From assembly GCA_003665825.1 (NCBI GenBank), contig QPFY01000016.1:496001-560000 (forward strand): 64,000 nt of DNA, read 5' to 3'. This DNA comes from Microbotryum silenes-acaulis. Lineage: Eukaryota > Basidiomycota > Microbotryomycetes > Microbotryales > Microbotryaceae. The position numbers and the translations under genes were made by a program. Positions 1-15,430 of the stretch are shown here, in pieces (the first letter of the stretch is position 1; the number at the start of each line of letters is the position of its first letter). The notes under the pieces are model-generated. The model was not told where the DNA came from. It made no database searches and saw only the letters and a list, made by a program, of their open reading frames with translations.

Positions 1-3818
<3,818 letters not shown>

Positions 3819-3823
3819 CCACG

Positions 3824-6533
3824 GACCTCGAGCCCAGATGCGTGCCAGGGACAGTTTTTCTTTTTTTTGAGTTTTAGTCGCTATGATGTTGTGCCGAAGG
3901 CTCTCTCGATTTCGATTGAAGCATTACGGACATTCCAGTACGGTTGATCATCGGACTCTGTTCTACCCAAAGAACGAGAAAACAGAGAACAGACGGTGAC
4001 CAGACGGTGACCATTCCGAACCGCTGTGCAATGTGGCCTGAACGTGCACGTGAAAGCAAAGAAAAAGTAAACACAGCCAGCCCCCACACATACCCACTTT
4101 ATCTCCATCATTCCTATCTGTCTGACCTGTTGCAACGTGTTGCAAGTTGAAGAAGAGGCTGGCAGCGGACGACGATGTCAGCAGCGACTCGCAAGCCGTT
4201 CGAGCAGAGGGCGGAAAGGAGAACTAGTACTAGGTTGTCAAAGTTGGTGTGCATGATACTCAGTTTTTGTGGCAGAATTGTTGATCACCAACGCACCAAA
4301 GATACCCGCCATGACGTCTTACACTGCCGATTGGCGGACAAATAAACCCCCTGTGGCGCAAGGTCCCGAGGTGGAGGTGAATGGCGTAAGCGAGAGGAGG
4401 ACGTTGGAGTGAAGGCGAGGTTGACGGTGGCGAGGTCAAACACAAACAAGGGCAGAATTAAAGGAGGGTACGTGGAAGTTGGATGTGTGAGGGGCAGGGA
4501 TATACGTAGAGGTGAAGGCAAGGGATGGAGGTGGAGGTGATTCGAGGTGGAAGCGAAGGTGATGGTAAGGGGGGTGAAGGGTGAAGGTGAAGACCAGTCG
4601 GCTGCGGAGGTGATGATGGGATGGAGGTGGGGATGAAGATGGTTTGGAAAGGGGATGCGGATGCAAAGGTGAAGGTGAGAAGGTGAGAGCAATATCAGCC
4701 CAAGTCCGTCGCAACCCCCAAGTCACCGAGGTCACTCTGACCGGCTTCGACCTAATTCGTAGCAGTCGCAATCAACCAAGGAATGTTCTTGATGGTTGTA
4801 AAATTTCACTCGTATCCTGACGCGTCTGATCGTACTGCCCTGATTCCGAACGACCGGTTACTTGTTATGCCCCTTTATGACTCAGACTCGGAGTCATTTC
4901 GAGGGGTTCCGATCGAGTTGGTGAGTCAGCTGCGGGTCGGCCCCCTCAACTTGTTCACGTCCGACACGACGAACACCTCGGGTACTACCGTCTCAGGCCC
5001 TCAGGCTCGCGGATATAGTTCAATCCCTCACTTGAACCCTCAAACATGACGATCTCGCACGGCCACGAATGACTCGACCACGAACTTGGCGCAGTTCCGG
5101 AAGCCGTTTTGGGCCAAGATCAAGAGTGCGTCAGGCGTTGGTTTCGCTGGTGGGCACCATCAATGGTGAGTCCGACTCCACTCTATGACAATAAAGATCT
5201 GGCTCTCTTCCATTCTATTATATCTTTTAAAAGAGACCTTTTCTTCCATTCAAGCGCGCCAAACCCAGCCTTACACGTCGGCCCCGCCGAAGGTCAAGTT
5301 TGGTCATGTCAGAGTAGAGACGCCATGTTCACGGCTGTAGACTCGGCAGCCGTCTTCAGTTCTATCTGAACAGTGGCAGGCTAGAGTTCTCGTTTGGAGA
5401 AGATTAGCGTCTGGTCGATATCTACATCACGACCTTCATCCTTGCCGTCTTCCCGCACTAGACATAGACAGCTCTTCTCCCTTCGCCGAGAAGACTTGGT
5501 CTCAGCTGCTTGCCCGCGCCGCCGTGGGGCGGTTTCGAAGCAGTGGGGACTTTCGTTGCATCTTTATCAAGGTCCACATTCTTACACAAATCGGGTCCCA
5601 AGCTGGTTGGTTCTGTCCAATTACTAGGCTGTAACAGGTCCCTTTCCTCTGGTTGCCGATCGATTGGATGTGTAAGTCGCTTTCTCGGCGAGTACCCACG
5701 GGTACTTTGGTGAGTTTCATCTCTCCAAACCCGGCCCGTGCCGCTGGTGGCTGGATATAGCGTGGGGATCGAGTCATCGACCCAGGGAATTATCGACCCA
5801 AGCCCAACTAATCTACTACGTCTTCGATCGTCTGAACCATTTTGAGGGGGGTACCCACCCTCCCCTGGCTTCATTCAGCAAGCACGCCGACGCTTCATTC
5901 TCGAGACCTGCTTCGTTGCGAGACCCCTTCCTTGGCCCACTGCCGAGTGCGCTGCATCGAGCCGAGGCGATGTAGGTGCATCGCGAGGACCACTATCCAC
6001 GAGGCGTTATCAGCGGGACATAGTAGGTATCAAGAGTCAATAACCGGGTGAGAGTACCTGTGGGAGACATCGCAGGAACGTGCAACAGGGCAGTGAAGCG
6101 ATTGAAGGGCACGTGAGGCGGGCTCGGGGCACCAAACTGGGAACCCAAAGCAACTGATCCGGTCGACTCGGTATGAAAGCGCTTGGCAGCGTGACGGCCC
6201 GAGAGCGCCAGCACTCCCGCGGAGCGGGTTTGCGGTCGGTGGCTGGCGATCTGGGGCTCTAGCGCTCCGGCTTGGGGGCTTTAAGACGAACTCGGCTTCG
6301 GATCGAGTCTAGTCGTCGGCGAGAGCGATCTGTCTTTGGGTTTTTGGCACGTACGATCCTCCAACAGGTCAGACGCCGCATTCCCTCTCCTCCCAGTCTA
6401 TACTCAGCTACGGAGGCGACAAGGTCGGTATAAGCTCCCTACTCGGTGTCACGGGGACGAAGCGGCGTACCGCCTCCCTCCAGATTGAGTTCGGAGTCCG
6501 GACCCGAGGGGAGCAATCTGATCCCCATTGATC
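3824..6533. other. Gene-poor region, no convincing gene
   Basis: No long frame or recognisable family was found in these 2.7 kb. At about 4370-4690 the plus strand is strongly purine-rich, with irregular GGAGGTGAAGG-type units, and looks like a degenerate minisatellite. A short exon-like stretch at about 5060-5158 encodes roughly 30 residues and ends at a GTGAGT donor (5159); no partner exons could be joined to it. The rest may hold the upstream regulatory region of the GT90 gene. Confidence 0.5.
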
Positions 6534-9019
6534 ATGTTCAGCGACAGCAACGCGAGGCGACGTTCGTCCGCGACGACGAGGATAGAAATCGATGACCGAG
6601 TACATTCCGTATCAAGAAGTCCCAGGATACCTTCAGGTGTCGCGTCTGGGCATTCGCCCCGGTTGCCCTTCTCCGTGCACGACTACAAGTCGCCACGTGT
6701 CTTGTCGAGCATGAATGAGGCGAGCGAACGAAATGGAGATCATCCCAAGGCCCACGTCGGGGCAGGAGGACGCGGTGGAGGAAGAAGCGTTCTTGGTGCT
6801 GTTGAACTTCCCCGGAAACGACGAGCGCTTACTGTTTTAAGCGTGCTGGCGGTGGGGTATCTTCTTCTCGCCGCCTCCAAGGGGACGAGCGATCTTCGCG
6901 ACGAGGGGAGGATGACCACGACGATGGTCCCGACAGCGTTCCTGCCCATCATCCGCGAGGGAGGGAACGTCATTCATCGTATCTCTCCAGCCGTCGGATC
7001 GCGCGTTAAAACATGGCACGACAATCAAATTGCCGCCATCGAAGCCCAAGGAGAAGCGAGCCGAAAACTCTCCGAGGAAGAGCACAAGCTGCGGTCCCAG
7101 CACACCTTCCATCCGAACGGTCTTCTGCTTGTCAACGAAAATGGACGCCATCCAATCTATGCGTTGATCGAAAGAGCCGAGCAACGATGGAGCGACAAAC
7201 TTGCCAAGCAAAGTCGCACGTTGAGCGAAGCCGTGCACGAGTACAAGAATCGGTATCGGCGCAACCCACCCAAAGGGTTCGATGACTGGTAAGGCGGTAT
7301 AGCCTCGGTCTTGATTCGCCACTGTGAAATATCGCTGACCTATACTCGACTGTGATAGGTGGAAGTTTTGCGAGGAGAATGATGTGCAATTACGCGACGA
7401 GTACGACCAGATCGACAAAGATTTGCTCCCCCATCGAGCTCTGTGAGTGGCCCCTATCGCATGCATTTTGCAATACTTCCACCTACCCAGACTGACCACT
7501 GAAGCACGTCTCATTTTAACAGAGAGCCGAGCGACAGTCGTCACCGCAATGGCGTGATGCAAGAACGAGGACACACATTCACAATGGTCCTCGAGCCCGG
7601 TCGCAAGATGGCGGGCATCAAAGGAGAATACGCCGACACGCGACGAGCGCGAGAAATTCAAGACTTGCTCAGCCTCTTTGCCGATCGCGTTCCACGAAAT
7701 CTCAACTTGACGTACATCATCGACGACAACCCCGCGGTTTTGCTGCCGTACAGCGAGCGCTCTCGCATGGTCGAACTGGCCGAGCAAGGCGAATGTGAGC
7801 ATCTGCTCAACGGGTCAATGAGCACCTCTGAACCCACTTACTGAACGCGTTTACCTCTCGGAAACAGACTGGGGCCCTTCCGAGTTCGTCTCTACCGACG
7901 ATTCCCACCTCTCCAACTTCGCCCAAGCCTGCGCGCCTGACTCTCCCCTCCGCCGCTCCGAACGTGGCGAACCCTACCACGACTATTCCTCCGACACGCT
8001 TAAAACCTTCGTCTGGGACCATCCCAAATCCGTCGACCTCTGCATCCACCCCGAAGGCCGCAAAGCCCATGGTCATCTGATGCAACAGGGTGTTCCACCG
8101 GGTCCGCTGGTGCCATTGTTGACTTTCGCCAAGACGAGTATGCAGGCGGATATCTTGGTGACGCCGATGGAACAATGGGCTGAGAACTACAAGGAGTATG
8201 AACCGCCTTGGGAAGGGAAGAGCGAGAACAAGCTGCTTTGGCGAGGTGAGCTGTTCGTGATCGAAGCTTTGTCTCGTCGGCTTGTCACTGACCGAGCTTT
8301 CCAACGATTCCCACCGCACAGGCTCAACGACAGGAGCCGAATTCGACCGGCACACTCCTTGGCGCAACTCGCAACGTGCTCGCCTACACATGATGAGCCA
8401 ATACATGGACGGTAATAAAGAAGTCCTCTGGGCTACCGACGACAAGATGCATCGTGGAAATTTCACGGTCGAGGATATGAACCATCTCTACATGGACACG
8501 TTCTTCTCCGGTCAACCGGCGCAATGCGATCCCGAGACTTGTGAATGGCTGAGGAAGAATTTCCACTTCAAGCCTACTATCGGGATCGAGGAATCGAATA
8601 CGTACAAGTACTTGATGGACGTCGATGGTAACGGTTGGTCAGGAAGGTTTCATCGTCTCATGTCGACGCGTTCGGTCGTTCTGAAAGCGACGGCCTTCCC
8701 CGAATGGTACCACGAACGTATCGAGCCGTGGGTCCACTACGTTCCGGTCAAACTCGACTACTCGGACCTCTACGACACCATGACTTTCTTCGTCGGTACA
8801 CCCCAAGGTAAAGGTGCTCATGACGCCTTGGCGCAAAAGATTGGTGCGGCGGGTCAGAAATGGGCGGCTACGCATTGGAGGAAAGCGGATATGGCGGCGT
8901 ACATGTATCGTCTCGTATTGGAGTATTCGAGGATCCTAGCCCTTGATTTGGAGGATTCGGTCGATTATGTCGAGGAGCCGACTTTTTTGGTCGAGCCGGA
9001 CGAGCCGAGTTTGAGATAG
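6534..9019 (+). CDS. GT90 (CAP10-type) glycosyltransferase, beta-1,2-xylosyltransferase-like
   Basis: Five exons: 6534-7288, 7359-7442, 7523-7794, 7868-8245 and 8322-9019, giving about 728 aa. All introns have GT-AG ends and the junctions keep the frame (for example DDW|WKFC and LLWR|GSTTG). The N-terminus is basic and Ser-rich, followed by one hydrophobic segment at about residues 98-115, so it is a type II membrane protein, presumably Golgi. The C-terminal half carries CAP10/GT90 signatures: DVDGNGWSGRF, a TAFPEWY stretch and WVHYVPVKLDYSDLYD. Cryptococcal members add beta-1,2-xylose to capsule glycans and glycolipids; the acceptor in this organism is unknown. The first ATG (6534) was preferred over a TTG six bases upstream. 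A CT-rich microsatellite follows at about 9081-9098. The next gene is convergent. Confidence 0.88.
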
Positions 9020-9300
9020 GCGCTAGGATCAAGTTTCGTTTCATTCCTCTCCGTTCCTACGTCGACAGCATAGGCGGCGCTCTCTCTCTCTCTCTCCTTT
9101 TCTTTCATAGGTATTAGATTTATTCCTAGCATCATTTCCTCACGAAACCCACACCCTTTCCACCACGCAATATAAATCAACACAGCGTTTCGCATTTCGA
9201 CTTCAATCTCACCCTCAACTTTAAGAAAGAAGCAACTTCCACAGAGTAGTAGTGGTACACGACGTCTCGGGAACTGGATCCGAGTTGTGGTTGTTTGGTC

Positions 9301-12300
9301 TCAAGAGATGATACAATCGTCTGCGAGCTTAAGCCCAAAGAGTTGTTTCTCGACCTGGCTTTCGATCTGCCTCCAATCCGCGCGGCGTTGGACTATACCA
9401 CGTCGAGAAGGACCCCATCAGTTATGACAATCTCATCATCCAACGAAAAAAAGGGGGGCAGCAAAGAACCAACTGACCAATCTCATACAAATCATCCGCG
9501 CTCAAGGTCCCTTCATACCGACTCACATCCCTCACTAAACCGCCCAACTCCTTCGGTGAATCGACGATGAACAACTCGCCTACCATCTTCAACGAGGCGA
9601 AGTAGGCCGTCACGGTGGGTTGACGGAGGGACTGTACGAAGGAGTGGAATGCGTTGAGGTCCGCGATGAGGGTGAAACCGCCGTCGATGGAGACGGTGCA
9701 GCGTTTGAGGTGTTTGAGGAGGATGCTGTGGAGTGAAAGAGGGGGTCAGGGATAAGTTTTATCGAGTCCAAGTCCCAGGCCAAAGGATGAAATCCTCACC
9801 CATGCAACCTAATGCCGACTTCTTGATGAAATACCTCCAGAATTTGCTTATCCGTTGACCCCCTCAACATATCGCAATGCGTCGTCAACGTCTCAATCGC
9901 GTTCGCGCACGCCCGGGTCGAGTTCAATTCCATCTCGGCTTGACCGGGCGGACAATAATCGGAAGGGGATTGTTGCGTCGTGATGATGTGTTCGACTTGG
10001 TGCATGAGGATGTTGACGCCGGCGTTCAAGCCTTGGGCTACGGCGTCGTCGAGCGAGGATTCGAATTTCTTTTTTTCGCGGATGACGACGTTGAGGAAAT
10101 CTCTTCGGTCGATGTAGGCCACCTTATTGTGTTTGAAAGCCAGCTTTAGCAAATCGGCGCACCATGAAGAGAAACTTCACCGCCACACCCACGAAAGGGA
10201 CTGACCATCTCCTTCTCGAAATACACCTCGACCATCTGCTGTATGGTATCCCCAATATGCACCAACTCGAAAAACTGCACCAACGGAGCCACACTAGCCT
10301 CGCCCTCATGATCTTGTGCCCTATACAAGCCCATCGATTTCGTCGCTTGTCGAAAGGCAGGAACGACGTGTTTCTCTCCTAGTGTTTGGAGAAGGACTAT
10401 GAAAACTTCTTCGATGGCGTCGCGGACTTTACGACCGTAGATACCGGGGTATTTGGCGAAGGTTTGAATGCGTTTCAGGCAGTCCCGATCGGCTTGGATC
10501 AGTTGGAGGGCTGTGTCGAGAGACAGAAGGAGTTGCATTCGGTCGTAACGGGAGGAGGAAGGTTCGGTTGTGGAGCGTGAATGGGGGAGCGTCGTCGTTG
10601 AGGAGCGGCGAGAGTCCGGGCCTAGGGAGCCGTTGCGGTCAAAGGAAGGTTTGAGAGAAGGGTTGGACGGAGGCGAGGTCGAATTCGGGTCGTCGCCACC
10701 CCATGCCGAAGTGGTCGACTCGAGTGCAGCAGTGGTGTTGGACAAAGGAGGTGGTACAACGACATTCGGATCATCCATAAGCACAGACGTAGCGGAAGCC
10801 GCCGCAAAGCTCGAAGCACTCGGCGTCCGCGTCCCCGATTTATTCCCGCCCGACCCGGACCCCAATTGACTGCCCAGATTGGCAAAAGTGTTGAACGCGC
10901 CCGTCGCACCGATCGTGATGGCTTGAAGACCGTATTCGGCCGTTTTAGGAATGATGGTCACGGGCAGCAGAAGCACCTTGGCGAATCCAGCGAGCACGTT
11001 CTTCTTGACTTGAGCTGGGTTCGCCGAAGCGAGGAAAGTCGGATCCGAGATAGCGAGACTGGATGCGGTCTGTGGGAATAACACGACAACCTCACGGTCA
11101 GTCTACCTCCCAGACCGATGAAACGTCACGTTAGACGCACCTTGGCATCCCATTCTGAACAGATCCCTTCCAACACCTCCCTGATCCATTCCCCTTCCTC
11201 CGTGAGGTAATCATCCATTAGGGGTTCAAACATTTTGAAAATGACGTCCTCGGCCCTCGATCTCGTCACGAGGGGACTCTTGGGTTCGATCGAGAGTGTC
11301 ATTTCGACGAGGCGGTAGACTTGGCCGAAGGTTGCGGCTGTGGCGAGGAGGAAGAGAGGGTGGGGTAGGTCTTGAGCGGATGATAGTAATGTGGTGATGT
11401 AGTCCGAGATGACCTGAGAGAGCATGGGACCATCAGTGACCCAGCCGGGAAAGCGAACTGAAGAGTGGGACGTACATCATTCGCTATCCTCTCGATGTAA
11501 AAGATGAGCACGTCAGCCTCGGGAGGGAAAGCGCGCGCGAGGAGACTGCCGTCCCTCTCGACAGTCTTGAGCACGTAACGCATGTAGGTGTCCATCGCCG
11601 TAAAGTCGATCCCGTCACTGATATGCCCTTCAGGACTGGTCAATTTGCTGTGGTGCGCGAGCGGCCGTTGGTCAGCTTTCACTGTTAGTCATGCTCACAG
11701 GTCCGAATGCAGACTCACGTCAAATTCTTGAGCGGGTTATGCGACTGATCGTAAAAGATCTCCCTCTTTTGTATAAAGACCTGAATCACGCTCGGGCTCT
11801 GATTGAGTTCCCAAAGCACATACGCCTTCTCCTTCATCGCCTTTTCGTCGCCTTTCGTATCTGCCCTCTCGAATTCGGCCAAGAGAGCCGATTCAAAGAA
11901 ATCCATCGCGGACTGGGTGTTGCGTAAGACGGTCATGCGTTGAGGGACGGAGCGCGTAGGCGCGACGAGGGGTTGGCAGAAGCGTACGAGGGAGGCGAGT
12001 ATGCGCGCGCGCCACATGGGTTGGAGGTTGGAGGTGAAGACGAGCGAAGAGGTCGTATGGGTCAACAGGGACAAGTAGTACGGGAGCAGGAGCGAGTAGT
12101 GCGTCTTGAAGACGTGGTAGAGGTCGAGGGTCCCGCCTGTGGTTGTGGATGAGACGGAGAGCGGTCGGTTCCGGGAGGAGGAGGAGGTGGGGGTGGCCGA
12201 GGGGGCAGCGGGTGGAACAACGGCGCGGTCTTGGTCGTCGTCGTCGAAAATGAGCATGAGATCAGCCGCGTCGGCTGTTTTGGGGGAGGTGTTGGAGGGC

Positions 12301-12920
12301 GCGTTGAGGTCGACATGGGCAAAGTCGTCGGTGGCGAGGTTAAAGGGATCGTCGAGCTGGGCGGCATCCTGAAAGTCGCCAAAGCCATCGTCCGCGGCGG
12401 GGGTCGGTGCAGCAAGGGCCGATGATTCGGTGGCCGGGACGGATGGTTGCTTGCCTCGGAAGAAATCGCCAAAGTCGTCGTCGTCATCGTCGTGGTGGTG
12501 CTGCTCCTTCCTGGGCTGCTCGTCGTCGTCGTCATCATCGCGGTAAGGCTCCTGCGGTGGTCGCTGGTCGTCCTTGTGCCCATTCGGAGCTGAAGGCGGC
12601 TGCAGATCATTGTGTGATTCGCTTCCTCGTTTCTGGTTGGCATACTGGATCTGCCCCGGCCCTTTATAGTTCAACCAGTCCAATTTGACGACCCACACCC
12701 GATCATCCCTCGCCAACTTTGCCAAGCTCCTACACGTGCTTGCACAGGAGGCCAGGTCGGCCAAAGCCAAGTGAGGCAGTATCGAGAGGTAGGCTTCTTC
12801 GGGCAGTCGACCCAGCAGTTTGACCTTGGGACGATGCGTACGGGACGCGCTGTTGAAGCTCGTTAGGGCGGGGGTCCGATCGGGGAGGAGCGCGGTCCAT
12901 CGTTCTGCGAGGGAGAGCAT
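9301..12920 (-). CDS. RCY1: Recyclin-1-like F-box/Sec10-like protein (Rcy1/Pof6 family)
   Basis: Seven exons on the minus strand: 12920-11719, 11647-11476, 11413-11141, 11069-10206, 10143-9800, 9725-9478 and 9392-9301, about 1064 aa. The F-box (LLGRLPEEAYLSILPHLAL) is near the N-terminus. A long acidic, His-rich low-complexity segment (about 12440-12545) separates it from a helical region resembling the exocyst Sec10 C-terminus. This F-box plus Sec10-like layout is that of yeast Rcy1 and S. pombe Pof6, which work in endosome-to-Golgi or plasma-membrane recycling. Two introns use GTCAGT donors. The last junction gives DLYEI|VQRRADW and a natural stop. The start is uncertain: ATG 12920 gives a complete F-box, but a short exon on the minus strand near 12965-13100 could add an N-terminal extension. 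Confidence 0.87.
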
Positions 12921-13161
12921 CAGAAGGGTTCGCAGAGTAGGACTGGACGAGCAACTGACCCATGACTTGGTTTTACACCCCCTACCCACACCTGGACGAT
13001 GTCGGGAAGCGGTGGTGGAGCACACAAACCCAGCGGGAGAGCACCGAGCAGCTGTCCGACGTGGAGGTGAGGGAGCGCCGAGTCGGTTTTTATTTGATAG
13101 ACTTCATTAAACAGCATAATTGGGCTATTAGTCCTTACTTAGGGCTCATTAGTCCATGTTA

Positions 13162-13194
13162 GCCGGGGTGAGTCGGGGTGAGTCGGGGTGAGCC
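13162..13194 (+). repeat. 10-bp tandem repeat (GAGTCGGGGT)
   Basis: Three full GAGTCGGGGT-type units stand in a row in the shared upstream region of the divergent RCY1-like and SPO7-like genes. They could be a regulatory array or a simple minisatellite. Confidence 0.8.
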
Positions 13195-13353
13195 TATACT
13201 ATTAGCGCGCCGCGTCGAACTCGCCGAGAGCCAAATGGGGTGCTTGGCTTTGAATTGGTGATTAGTATCCGCGCGCTAATCCCCCACTTGGAGACGTAAC
13301 TTAACCTGCTCTCACTTGTCGACCGTGCTCGGACTCGATCCGACCCGAACCCC

Positions 13354-13389
13354 CGATCCTCGATCCTCGATCCTCGATCCTCGATCCTC
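13354..13389 (+). repeat. 7-bp tandem repeat (CGATCCT x5)
   Basis: Five perfect CGATCCT units end 15 bp before the SPO7 start codon, so they lie in its 5' leader or core promoter. Confidence 0.9.
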
Positions 13390-13404
13390 ACGAAGCGAGA
13401 CGAG

Positions 13405-13475
13405 ATGACCGCCCTTGTACCAAGCGGTCGTCCTCCTTCCCCTCACCACCACCACCACCACCACCACTCGGCCAG

Positions 13476-13507
<32 letters not shown>

Positions 13508-15194
13508 GCTCGACTTGGAATCGGAGGGAGAGGGACGTGTGGTCCCCAGCGCCGACGAGGGAGACCTTCAAGGACGTGCTCATATTCGAGGAGAGGCTCA
13601 AGCAGAATGCAGAACGGTGCGTGGTCCGTCTACTGGCGAGCGGCAGATCTGAGCTGACCGCAGGATGACGTCGCACAGACTACAAAAGCAACGCCGCAAG
13701 TACCAAGGTCGGTCACGATCGTCTGCGCACCTTCACAAGCTTGGTCGGACTCGGACTGCAGCACTCAATCACTCCGTTAACCCCCCCACAGCCTTCCTTA
13801 TCTCATTGGCTCTCTTGATCGTCCACTTTGGCTACAACGTATTCGTGCTGCCCTCGATCGTACGTCGTGCCTTCGTCTCGGCCCGTAGACGTCAGCTGAC
13901 CTCTCATTAATCTCCCTCACCGTCGACAGTACTCGCTCGTACACTACTCGAACGTCGCACTCCTCCTCGTCTCCCTCGTCACCCTCGTCCTATTCTTTGC
14001 CACGGGCATGTATTCTGAAAAGATCGCCTACGCATATCGGCACGTACTCTGCTCCAGGCCCGTTCCGCCGCTGCCCCTCCATTCCTCCTGACTTACCGCA
14101 CCGTCCCCCACAGCTTCGTCCCGCAAGCGAACCGAGCCCTGCGACCTCTCAACATCTACCTCAACACGCGCAAGCGATCGTGGATCTCGTACCTCTCCCT
14201 CTTTCGCATCGCCGCGTCCCCACCCGTGGCCCAACCCCCTTCCGTAGCTACCACGCGCAAATCGTCCCCTTCCCCTTCCCCTTCGACGTCCCCTTTGTCC
14301 ATGTCGCCCGTGACGTCGGATAACGAATCCTCTCCTCCCAACCCTTCGAACAAAACATCCAGAGGCGGGTCAAGAAGGACCTCGATCGGGTCCACTTCAA
14401 GCGCAGCGACGATCCGCTCTACAAGACCTAATCGTTCCCCACCCGGTTCCCGATCGTCCTCACCCCCCACTCCAACCAGCTCTTCCTCTTCCTCATTCTC
14501 AGATCCCGTCAGCCGCACCCTACCCTCAACATCCCTCAAAAGATCCTCCTCGGGCCGTTCCCCCTCCATAGGCATACCTCTGCCCCCTATCCCACCCGCA
14601 CAGAACCCAAGGGGGGAATTGATCTTCTCGTCGAGGGTCTCGCCCGTCTTTAGGGAAGGGTACGAGAGGTACCGCCACGAGTGGGAGAGGCGTAGGGTCG
14701 AGGCGCAGGGTTTGACCGGCGGTGCAAGTGGGAATCGGTGGTGGGGGTCGTGGGCATGGCTTTGGAGTGGGGTTGGGCGGGGGCAGAAGGAACGCGGTGG
14801 CTCCCGCGGACAGGGTGGGGTGGAGGGGGGAAGGGAAAGGGAAAGGGAAAGGGAAAGGGAAAGGGAAAGGGAAAGGGAAAGGACGGGGAGTATACTCGGT
14901 GGTGCTGCTCCGATAAGTGGTGGGGAGAAGGAACCGAGAGGAAGGAGGAAGAGGACCTTGACCGGGTCGTCGTCGACGACGAGTTCGAGGCAGGTTAGTC
15001 CTTCCAGAGTTGATGGGACGGGGAAGGGCGGGGCGGTGGATATCGAAGCTGTTGTTGATAGGGGGATAGAAGAGGGTGAGGAGGGAGTAGATGGGGAGGA
15101 CGGAAGGGTGAGGCCTAGTTCAGATCCGGACAGAACTGGGCCAGGGGTTGTACTTGAAGAGACGAAGGAGGACGAGCCGGCTTTGAAGAGCTGA
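13405..15194 (+). CDS. SPO7: Spo7-like regulatory subunit of the Nem1-Spo7 phosphatase
   Basis: Five exons: 13405-13616, 13664-13707, 13792-13859, 13930-14039 and 14114-15194, about 504 aa. The conserved core reads TFKDVLIFEERLKQNAERM, then two transmembrane segments (AFLISLALLIVHFGYNVFVL and VALLLVSLVTLVLFFATGMY), then FVPQANRALRPLN. In yeast, Spo7 anchors Nem1 in the nuclear/ER membrane so that Nem1 dephosphorylates the lipin Pah1. The N-terminus has a His run and Ser/Asn runs. The C-terminal tail (about 330 residues, Ser/Pro-rich) is much longer than in yeast and includes an Arg-Glu repeat coded by a hexanucleotide array. The fourth intron has a GC donor at 14040-14041; no GT donor restores the conserved frame. 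Confidence 0.88.
14829..14881 (+). repeat. Hexanucleotide array (GGGAAA)n within SPO7
   Basis: About nine GGGAAA units lie in the last SPO7 exon and are read as an Arg-Glu dipeptide run. The six-base unit keeps the frame whatever the copy number, so length variation would be tolerated. Confidence 0.9.
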
Positions 15195-15430
15195 TTCCCC
15201 GGCTTATACCCTTGAAGTGCTCGTTGTAATTCCTCCCTTCTCTGCGAGAGCCCGTGAGCCTGAGTGTGCGAAGAAAGAAAAAAAAGACGTATTCTTCTTT
15301 GCAAAAAGGACAACCTCTCATCACCACCACCATCACTTCCACCCTAAAACAATCGCCTCCCACGCCTCAAAAGGGGTCCGCATCCTCCCCTCCAATTTTT
15401 GAACATTCACGCTCGCCCAAGAGACGCACC

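Noticed and set aside
5010..5050. TTCAATCCC word suggesting a tRNA T-arm
   Set aside because: No matching acceptor, D or anticodon arms upst within 75 bases.
13441..13505. (CAC)n and (AGC/AAC)n runs as a possible CRISPR-like array
   Set aside because: Simple triplet repeats coding His, Ser and Asn in SPO7 exon 1; no spacers.
14156..15313. Minus-strand 385-codon frame opposite SPO7
   Set aside because: It depends on the low-complexity tail and hexanucleotide array and lacks any family match.
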